Below, one piece after another: positions 55,353 to 64,000 of a DNA stretch of 64,000 nucleotides. Position numbers and translations under genes: made by a program. The DNA comes from Schistocerca nitens (Eukaryota; Arthropoda; Insecta; Orthoptera; Acrididae). How positions within the stretch are numbered: the stretch's first letter is position 1; every line of letters begins with the position of its first letter. The notes under the pieces were generated by a model. That model was not told the DNA's origin. It did no database searches and worked only from the letters and a program-made list of their open reading frames with translations. The DNA lies in assembly GCF_023898315.1 (NCBI RefSeq), contig NC_064615.1, positions 910,134,742-910,198,741 of the forward strand. Reading direction: 5' to 3'.

Positions 55353-55959
55353 CTTTCCTGCCATTCTCTTTCCTCTGAAGCACAAATAAGCTAATTTCTA
55401 ATGATTTCTGTATCTAAATGCATTAAAAACATGTGAAGGAAGCAGAGGCTCCATCCACCTATTTGAACTTCCTGTGTTCCATATTTAGCTGGAAGAAGGC
55501 AGAGACCCTGAATAAACTGGTGGAGAAACTCTGCCCATCTGCCTCTGTGACCAGGTCTATTGCAGAAGTACTATGGCCTGATATACTGTAAGAAGTAATG
55601 GGAGTAATGTGTCAAATCCAGTCATTCAGCCAATGACAAAATGGCAGTAAGTTATAATTAGTGTAGAGCTACTTCATAATAAACATTTCAGACATGGTCA
55701 TAGATGGAGAAGACTGTTAAGACTTTTTATTACCAAAAAGTTAAATACAATTTACATCTGTCTTCATGCAGCAAATATACTCAGAATATCAAACTGGCTA
55801 TTATACACTCATGTATGCTTATTGTTAAGAACCCTCTTGACACTGCCAATACTATTGATATAAATGTACCACATTCCAACATGCCTCCTTACATTTATTT
55901 TGCAATCAAATTACATCCAACATTTCTCAAAATGTTACAGATTTACTTGTGCACATGAA

Positions 55960-56300
55960 TTTTGTTAAAGTGTCTGCTACATTGTTTTCTAAATCCACTG
56001 TGCAAATGTCAGTAATTCTGTTCCTGTAACATTCATTCTAAAAATGGTAGTGTACTTCAACACATTTCAGCTTTTTGTAAAGTTACCATATTTTGCAATA
56101 CCAACTGCCCCTGAGTTGTCTTCATATACTTTTAAAGATTCATCAGACTTTGCATCAAAATATCCAGAATCAACTTAATCTCAGTGACAGCTTCTGTCAG
56201 TGCTACTTACTCAGCAAAAGTAGAAGATTTTGTAACACTTCCCTGTTTCTTACAATTCCAAAATATTACATTTTCAAAAATCTAATTACATGGCCTGGTG
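55960..56300 (-). pseudogene. Copia-type RNase H fragment
   Basis: Minus strand: WNCKKQGSVTKSSTFAE (about 56205-56260) matches the Copia RNase H pattern 'W.SKKQ..V..SS.EAEY'. VALTEAVTEI follows, and, after a frameshift, VYEDNSGAVGIAKYGNFTK (about 56075-56130) matches '.EDN.GAI.(L/I)AK..N'. The end, near 55980, is a decayed 'NVADI.TK' segment. No RT, integrase or LTR was found around it. Confidence 0.65.
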
Positions 56301-57476
56301 TAGACTTATACTATATAACTCCCCAATTTTCATCTACAAAACAATCTTTGATGAATATTTTCAGTTCTTCCATATGTTAATTTCAGTCCTTTTGGTAGAT
56401 ACAAATATTTGGTTACTCACAAAGCATTGTAACAATTTTGAAATATACTCAAATGGTTTTTTTTGTCAGTAATCTCTGTCTTGCTTATTACCCTATCTCC
56501 CACCTTTAAGATCTCAGGTTTTCAAATCTCATCCAGTGCATTCTCCAACAATCAGCCTTTCCTTCTCATCCTATCTGGTAAGTCTCCCCTGACCAGAGTT
56601 CTGGGCAACTTTTCTGAACTCTGCTTATTTCCTAAACCTTTCCAGTCATTTTCTTTCATCCCCCATCCTTTCCCTTCACTTCTTCTGCCAGAAGAAGAAG
56701 CCACTGGCTAAGAAAGCTTGAACATTTCTCTAACCTTCATATATATTTTCTCCTGCCATTACTTGGTGAATAGATTTTTTATCTATTCAGTTGCATTATA
56801 TTTTCTGAAAGTTAGACATTTAGAATCCGTACTAATTCAAAATAAAATTTTAGTTGCCACTGCTAACATACAAAATTGCTAATAATCTGGCTTCGAGAAC
56901 TGAATGCTCCCGTTAGCTGCATGTTAAGTTGCGATGTTTATTATAAACAGGCACCTTTGTTAAAAATGATGATAGTTCTTATTCTCTTTTTTGATATCAA
57001 ATTAATTGTCTCTTGTCAGTGTACATGCTAACTTGATCTGCAGCCCTGAAGTTCTCCTTTATGGTGGAATCTATGGAACATGATAAATGATTTAAATCAA
57101 ACTAGCCCACATTATGAATGTCACCAGATTGAACTGCTGTGAACAATACTGTATTGAGGACAAAGGTCACAATCAACTATCATATATTTTTAACACTGAT
57201 ACAATATTATAAAGTATTGGATGGAATGTAAATAGTGAAAGTAGTAAATGTATTCACTTACTGTATAGTTTAGACTTTACTAAATAAACACTGCCTTAAA
57301 TTTAATAGAAATAAACTTTTCTCTTGTAACTAGTGATACACAGATATTTAACACATATTTTTCTTTTTGAGCTCACATGTTACAAATTTTTAATTAAAAA
57401 TTCATCTGCAGAATAGGAGTTGTCCAAAAGAAATGAGTTTAGTTTTCCCATGACACCCCTGGCCTCAGCATTCACT
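56301..57476. other. intergenic or intronic, nothing recognised
   Basis: AT-rich sequence. I looked for the missing N-terminal SDR exons (Gly-rich motif, NNAG, YxxxK) on the minus strand and did not find them. Confidence 0.3.
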
Positions 57477-57605
57477 AGCCTACACAGCTACATAGCCTTT
57501 TTCTCTTCTCTCAATCTCCCTCCTCCCCCCCCCCCCCAGCCTACACAACTACATAGCCTTTTTCTCTTCTCTCCTCTCTCAATCTCCCTCCCCCCCCCCC
57601 CCCCC
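57477..57605. repeat. tandem duplication of a 62-67 bp C-rich unit
   Basis: Both units begin agcctacacagctacatagc or agcctacacaactacatagc, continue ctttttctcttctctc and end in a C run of 12 or more. The first is 57477-57538 and the second 57539-57605. The C runs are uncertain in length. Confidence 0.88.
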
Positions 57606-57990
57606 ATCACAGCAACCCAATAATTCACCTCCCTATCCTGCCCCCACCATACTCCTGCACACTTCCTCAGGCAGCACTAGCATGTTCCCTCATGTCTACA
57701 CTGCTACCAGTCTCCCTCTCCACCTCATGCCTCTTACTCGCCCAGCTACCCAGATAGATTTCTGCTCATGTTAGATGCAGTTGCAGTCTGGCCTTAGTGC
57801 CTGTTAACAGTGGCTATATGTGTGCCAGTTGTTGTTGTGTGAATGTGTGTGTTTTTTCTACTTCTGAAGAAGGATTTTGTCCAAAAGCTGAAATACAGTA
57901 TTTCTGTTACCTTTCTTCATTGTGACTCTTTGAGACTCAACATCTCCTCTATGTGGTGAGTTGCAATCTAACCTATCCATGTTGTTGTTA
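57606..57990. repeat. dispersed arthropod-type repeat (3' part)
   Basis: It contains tctacttctgaagaaggatt (57857) and tgagactcaacatctcctct then atgtggtgagttgcaatcta (57930-57970), phrases I recognise from a very common arthropod interspersed repeat. It has no coding content I can name, and its element class is unclear to me. Confidence 0.45.
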
Positions 57991-58699
57991 GAAATTAGTT
58001 TTATATTACAATATGATTTAATATTATTAAAAATTAATATTATTGGGCAACAGATCAAAGAGTTCTGTGACTATATTCTTTTCTAAGCCACTGACAACTA
58101 CAGCAATGAGTAATAAATGTTATTTTTTATTTTACTGTTGTATTACAGGATATTAATATTCTTGCCAAGTTTTGATGGATTCTATATGATGAATTCCAGA
58201 AGCAAATATGTCTATTGTGAAGGACCAGTTAAAATACATAACTCCTTGGTTAGGTGATGATTTTCAGTGAACATCACATGTTATTCTGACTGCTCACTTT
58301 TGTCTAATCAGTACTTTCATTCCACAAAATATTTGATCAGGTGAACATCACCAACTGAGGAAAGTATTTGTAGAATAAAAATCCACTTCAGTTGCTTCTA
58401 ATTTTCTAAATTTAAGCCACAAGAAGTTTCAAAGCTTGAAGCTTCACCTTCAGGTGCCACAAAATAATTATGAAAACATAAATGTGGGGCAATTGGGCCA
58501 GTCAGTCATTGAGGATCACACCCACATCAAACAAATGCATGGAGCACAGGACCAGGAACCATAGCACTCACTTGACATCATATCAAATCTACTGCAGTCC
58601 AACAGTTCTGTCATACCAAAAGACCATTTGATATCACAATGAACATAATCCAAGATGCAGTGCACATACAAAACATTTTTGTCTGAAGAATGCACTGAC
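57991..58699. other. intergenic, nothing recognised
   Basis: AT-rich. It may include the start of the Gypsy element that follows, but no 5' LTR, primer-binding site or gag motif could be identified. Confidence 0.3.
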
Positions 58700-61600
58700 A
58701 TGCAACCTTCACAGCTTTTCCAACACCTCTGTGCCCTTACAGAGCCCATCACAATGTCCAAACAACTATTGTTCCCAAACTAGCCCATGCACCTGGCCAC
58801 CACAATCTGCATGGCACCTGGCCACATATGATTTCACAAACACTGATGAGGTAGCCACTTTAAAAGACAGAGTCTTCAACATGATCGCCTGCGTGCCATG
58901 CCAATTCAGCCAACCATCATCCACAAGCATTGTGAGCTTGGTATGTACAGCTTTCTTGATGCCTACACCCATGATGGTTGTCTGCCTGATAGCCCCCAGT
59001 GCACATGCCTGCAAAAGGCACACCCTTCCCTCCCCCCAATCCTTCCCCACCCCTGCCAATGAAGTGGTGTCTACCAAGACATTTGTGACCATTGTGGTCT
59101 CTGCTCTTCTCTGCTCTACTGATACCACAAACATTTCAGTAGCAATGCCACACATTGTTGAGCACTGTGCTCATGGGCTCCAAACATTAGTGGTGACCAG
59201 CAGTAGGCACCGCTACTTTCTTTCTATTCCTCACTGCAGCTAATGGCTCAGTTATCACCACCTACTGTACCCACACCTGATCTGTTGACCTAACCCTCAG
59301 TCAAAATTTCATATGAAATTTTCACCATTGACAATGGCATGGGACTTACTTGGTGTCGATTTCATTTCCCACTATGTCCTGCTCCTCAACCTGGTGATCT
59401 GCCGCATTGTGGATGGCACATCCCACTGTCACATCCCCTGTGAATCCTACACAGCCACCCACTTCACAATCAAATGGCTATCTTACTCTGGTCATTTTGC
59501 CAATCTTCTCACAGAATTCCCTCTTGCCACACACATTTACTGCCCCTCCCTAAGAGGTGCACCGTGACACAGTGTACTATATAGCAACAATGCTGGGCCC
59601 TCCAGTTTTCCACCATTCTCACTGCCTCCCACTAGACAAGTGATGAGCTGTTTACGCACAGATCAAGGCAGTGACCATCACTGGTATGCTCCACCCCTGT
59701 AAATGTCCATTGGCCTCTGGCCTACTCATGGTCCCAAAAAAAGATAGGACATGGTGCTGTTACAGTGACTATCAGTTGATAAGTTTGAAAATGATCCCAA
59801 ACAGTTACTCCATGCACCACCTTTGAAACTACAGTGACAACCTCTCCAGCACAACAGTCTTCAGCAAGATTGATTGTGCGGAAGCATTCAAGCAAATCCC
59901 GGTCACCCTGGAGGATAGATAAAACAGCAATTATCACACCGTTCAGCCTCTATGAGAAATTTTTATGCTGTTTTGGTTCCACAATGCTGCTCAAACTTGG
60001 CAGTGCTTTCTAGATAACGTTCACCATTGTGCCCCGCAATGCTATGCTACCCTTGCAGTCTCACGGAGCACTGTCGACACTCCATATATTATTCTTCTGC
60101 TTCCGATGGCAGGAGTTGTAATTAACCTGGAGGAGTATGTTTTCGGTAATCCAGAAACTGAACTTCTGGAACACACCACTCGCCAAGAAGGGCTAGGCAA
60201 TAGCTGACTTTCTGTGCTTCACAGCCTTCAAGGAACTCTATCGGTTCCTCAGCATGGCAAATTTTTCCTACTGTCATGTACAAAATGCTGCAAGTGTACA
60301 AGAGCCCCTCACTGCCACTACCAAGCAAAAGAAAATAAGCCTGTGCTTTGGAGTGTCCAATGATGGACAGTTTTGTGTGAATGAAGTGTGACCTGTTTGG
60401 TATCACCCTTCTGACCCACCCCCACCCTACCTGCAGTCATCACTGATGCCTGATAGTCTACCTTAGGCGCCATCCTCGAGCAACACATGGGCAAACCTGG
60501 CAGTTGGTGGCCATCTTTTCAGTGAAGTTGTCCAAGCTACAGCAAAAATGGGCCATATATGACTGCAAGCTACTCATAGTTTATGAGGTGGTCAAATACT
60601 TCTGTCCCTAAGTTGAAGGATGCCCCTTCACAGTCTTCAGTGACCACCACCATCTTATGATAGGATTTTGTCAGAAGGAAAGTCCCCAGACATCCCCCAG
60701 ATTGTTGCACCAGTAAGAGTACATGGTGCAGTTCATGACAGACATCCAGCACATAGTAGGCATTGAAAATACTGCTGCTGACTGCCTCAGCCCCTTCTGT
60801 GTCCTTATCTCCCTGGCCTCCTCCAAATCTTCTGACCCTTAGTTGCGCAAGTTACAATGTGACCTGAACATTGGCCTTGTCTTCCAACCACAAGAAGTTG
60901 CTACCACCAACCTCCATATCTGATACGACTTCCTTACAAACCTTGATCAGTCAGATGACTCAGCAGACCAGATCATAACCGTCCTTACTCCCCCCCCCCC
61001 CTTCTGACTTGTGCAAACTGGCCTATGACTATCTCTATGACCTGTCACACTGCAGTGTCTGTCTGTCAGTGGCTCTCATGCTGAACCACTTCTTCAGGCC
61101 TGGGATTCAGCAGGATTGCGATAACTGGGCTTGTGACTGTTACTGTGCCAGTGCACCAGAGTTTGCATCATATGCATGCTCTGATTAGGCTGGTTTTCCC
61201 CCAGTGGAATAATGTTTCTTGCATGTAAATGTTGACAACATGGGCCCACTTCGATGGTCTAATGGCTACCAATACACGCTCACCATAGTCGACAGCTTCG
61301 CTCACTGGCTGGAGGCTGAGCCAGTGCTGGGCATCTCATAAGATATCATTGCTAGGTCTTCGTTGAGAAATGTGTCTTGCTTTTCGGTTTTCACCTGTCA
61401 CTTAACTGCAGACTGCAGTCGACACTTTACGTCCTGTATTTTCAAACCACTGAGACTTGTGACACTTTAGTTCACTTAACTGCAAGCTACTACAACGCCA
61501 CAGATGAACTGGTGGAATGGTTTCACATGACTTCAAAAGCTGTCCTCACCTGCCAGACTGTCACATGATCTGCCACCCTGTCACTGGTTCTCCTTGGTTT

Positions 61601-62755
61601 GCTTGTGGACCACAAGGTCAAATTGAGGACATCCACCACTAATTTTGTATTTGGGCATCTGCTTGCTGTGCAAGGTGGTTTTGTCAAGGCACAGCCCTTG
61701 TCTGTGGCCACCTGTGCTTATGCCCAATGACCCCACAGCACCATGGTGAACACAGTCTGTTTGTACAGCAGAATAGTGGTACTTGCATGTCATGCTCCCC
61801 ACAGATGCCTACCAGCCACAAGCAACTCACAGTACTTGGGCCCTCACTCATTCTCAAGCATTGAGAAAAGACCCATTTTCTGCATTTCAGTGGTCTCCAT
61901 TGACTGGTTTAAGCTGGTGTATACTCCCAGTCTCCCCAGCCTCTCTGCATCTCCAGTCAAGGTCAAGTTGGCACCAGACAATGACAATGCCACCACCAAT
62001 GCCACCAGCCCTGCTGGTAGCACTGACCCAATGGGCAGCTCTTGAGACCTGAGTATCAAAGCCACCCTACCAATCAGTCTGCCACTACCTGTCCCGGAGG
62101 AGCTGCCTGCAGTATCTACCACCTCACCCCACCTGACCTGACCCCCACCCACAGTGTGTCATGTTGCCCCTGCACCTTCAGCACCAGTATACCAATCACC
62201 TTGTCTACGGTGCCAGTTGAACCCATTGGCACACTAAACCCAATATCAGCACACAACCCCCACAGTGACATGGGAAGAGATCATCCAACTATATGCAAAA
62301 CAGCAGCTACCCATGGCACAAGTATGCACCGATACACATTTAGCACACACACACCAGTGCACTGCTGCCCATGCACAACCTGCGCAGGTACTAGCTTACC
62401 AGCCCACAACCCCCACATGACTCCGTGACTGTGTTGCCATGGACCTGCCCATACCCCTGGCCACGGGACAACATCAACCCCTGCCACAGTTGGCAGTGTA
62501 GAGTGGCACCGCTCCACACAATCCTGCACTTTCTCCGCACTGCACCCATGCCATTAACCAAGCTTGCTGTGTGAGGTATACAAGCTCACCACATATGACA
62601 TCACCACCTCCTCTGTTGCAGTACTGGGCCACCAGCCTACACCACTGGCCCTGACCCGACAGTGCTGTTGTTATCATATGCCCTGGTTCACTGCCATGAA
62701 CTCTACTTAAACCTACACCCCACCATTTCCTTCTCACAGGGAGAGAGGAAAGGAA
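58700..62755 (+). pseudogene. Gypsy-type LTR retrotransposon pol, decayed
   Basis: Plus-strand pieces follow Ty3/Gypsy order in broken frames. The protease end is LLGVDFISHYVLLLNLVICR then IVDGT (59349-59425). RT gives VFSKIDCAEAFKQIPVTLED (about 59860-59920), then TAIITPFSLYE and NAAQTWQCFLDNVHH. RNase H is near 60440-60780. The integrase core is DNMGPLRWSNGYQYTLTIVD (61239-61295, first Asp) to TDELVEWFHMTSKAVL (about 61500, the catalytic-Glu region). A C-terminal 'chromo/linker'-like stretch follows (LPTDAYQPQATHSTW near 61800). Dozens of stops exist. The RT motif C is not readable. The 5' limit is a guess. Confidence 0.75.
62739..62755 (+). promoter_or_regulatory. polypurine tract of the Gypsy element
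   Basis: gggagagaggaaaggaa, 17 uninterrupted purines, directly precedes TGTGTGGTGACATGC. This is the arrangement expected at the junction of internal region and 3' LTR, where plus-strand DNA synthesis would start. Confidence 0.65.
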
Positions 62756-64000
62756 TGTGTGGTGACATGCACCCTCCAACATTCACACCTGCCACTCGTT
62801 TTCCCTTCAGATGAAACAAACACTTCAGCAGAAGATGCATGGGCATGTGACAAATATGTAACCAGCACCGTGGCATCATAGACTCTCTCCCTGGCTGCCT
62901 CTTTGCCATAGGCAGGTTTTTCTTGGGCCGGTTGTGGCTGTAAGCTTTTTCCCCACTGCTGGCACTCTTTCTTGTGGACACCGATCAAGTGAGTTCAGAC
63001 ACCACTGCTGAATGATGTACAGTGTTTCACCATATGACAACAGAACTTACAGGCTTGCTGTATAGTGCTACCAGATAAGTGTACGAGCAGCCAGAAGGCT
63101 ACATACTAGTAAGTTGGGCTTGTGTGAGTACATTGCGCGAGCATTGCAGGCTACTTGTATAATCAGTGAGAACCACTGGGCCTACCCCTCTTAAATGTAA
63201 GCAAGCACCTGCAGCCACTCTTTCCAGAAAGTTATTCCAGGTGCAACTCCAGGAATCGCTTCTCGATTACTGCCACATTAACATTAGCCGGGACGGAAGA
63301 TCAGTGTTCCAAGACCTGCCAAATGGCACAGCTTACAGGCCCATGCAAGTATGTTTGAGAGTCCTCACATATTTTTGACAAGTCAAATATGTACCTGTGT
63401 GTGGGCTATGAACATATGAAATAACATCATTGTTATCATTTCACACAAAGTTATAGCTAGAATAATTCACTATCTAATGTGTTTATGGCTGAACAGTGTG
63501 TCCTTTTGCTCTGTGTAAATTAAATTCATGTAGAGATGACCCCCCCCCCCCCAAAAAAAAAAAAAAAAAAAAAACATTGTGAGTGAAATATTGTATATAG
63601 TGTTTTCAGTGTGTAAACGCAAGTCATGTAGGGGGTCTCATTCGTTGCACCAGTTTTGTTCTCTGCCCTGCAAGAGTGAACTTGTGACTGTGCCTTTATT
63701 TCAGCTCTTTAGTGATTTTGTTTCAAGCCAAGACATGGTAGTTCAACCATTGTACATGTGTTTTTCCTTACACTTTGTATAATCTCTTGATGACATCATG
63801 AGTAGCATGCCTGCATGTTAATTCATTTTATATCCCCTGTATTAGCTATCTCTTACTCAATAAATACTGTTTACATGTCAGTGCAGTTTAATTGTATTTC
63901 CTCTTTCCCTGCCTAGAAACTTGCCCTTGAGGAATCCAACTGTGATAGCAAGTAGAAAATCAATTCCTATAGTTTGTATCAAAGTTTTTAATATGTCAAT
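62756..64000 (+). other. candidate 3' LTR of the Gypsy element (right end not defined)
   Basis: It starts TGTGTGGTGACATGC right after the polypurine tract. An AATAAA lies at 63859-63864. No 5' LTR is recognisable left of the pol remnant, so the LTR cannot be confirmed by comparison. Its right end may lie near the AATAAA or beyond the window. A C13-A22 tract at 63541-63574 lies inside. No gene seen. Confidence 0.4.

Noticed and set aside
1-64000. A novel multi-gene system (defence island, toxin-antitoxin, biosynthetic cluster)
   Set aside because: Every substantial coding segment except the SDR exon belongs to a recognisable or probable transposon family. There is no conserved gene neighbourhood to suggest a system.

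Overview
The window reads as non-coding, repeat-dominated DNA from a large arthropod genome. A locust-type orthopteran (Schistocerca-like) fits best. The main support is a tRNA-derived SINE present in about a dozen copies, whose head and tail (pseudo-tRNA, then 'gatgtccttaggttagttagg', then 'gagccatttgaacca') I recognise from that group. The species assignment is recognition, not a search result. There are no operons, bacterial signals or true tRNA/rRNA genes. The only convincing piece of a host gene is one exon of a short-chain dehydrogenase/reductase (51335-51484, minus strand) with canonical splice sites.

Layout. 1-8 kb: a gag-like coiled-coil ORF, RTE-type and CR1/Jockey-type LINE fragments, one SINE and a decayed Tc1-like element. 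8-11 kb: a small palindrome and a large inverted repeat (8740-10250). 11.4-15.7 kb: a mariner with well-matched inverted repeats inside a minus-strand LINE, then Tigger/pogo-like and Tc1-like remnants. 17-20 kb: a plus-strand LINE split by a 1.9 kb solo LTR (itself holding a SINE) and by a second SINE. 20-23.7 kb: a mariner remnant, a minus-strand LINE, a SINE, and a fold-back element with a SINE at its apex. 24.2-32.4 kb: an I-group-like LINE on the minus strand with ORF1 (three zinc knuckles), endonuclease, reverse transcriptase and RNase H. It is interrupted by a Tc1 element with an intact 340-codon transposase, by a solo-LTR-like insert and by a SINE, and may sit inside a TTAA-flanked DNA transposon (23693-33375). 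33.8-37.9 kb: a second large inverted repeat whose left arm took three serial LINE insertions at the same CCAATATT site. 38-45.6 kb: RTE and Tc1 remnants and a nest in which a Tc1 element lies inside a SINE and contains two more SINEs. 46.7-64 kb: a CR1-like LINE, a BEL/Pao-like gag remnant, the SDR exon, a nearly full-length but broken RTE element, a solo LTR, a Copia RNase H fragment and a decayed Gypsy element reaching its 3' polypurine tract.

The genes do not form a pathway. What the window records is a stratigraphy of transposition: many insertions can be ordered from target-site duplications (TSDs), which I read directly. I found no evidence for a new defence system, gene cluster or other undescribed machinery. 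The most notable items are the nested insertions, the serial same-site LINE insertions, the intact Tc1 transposase, and the absence of the common SINE from the right-hand 18 kb around the host exon.
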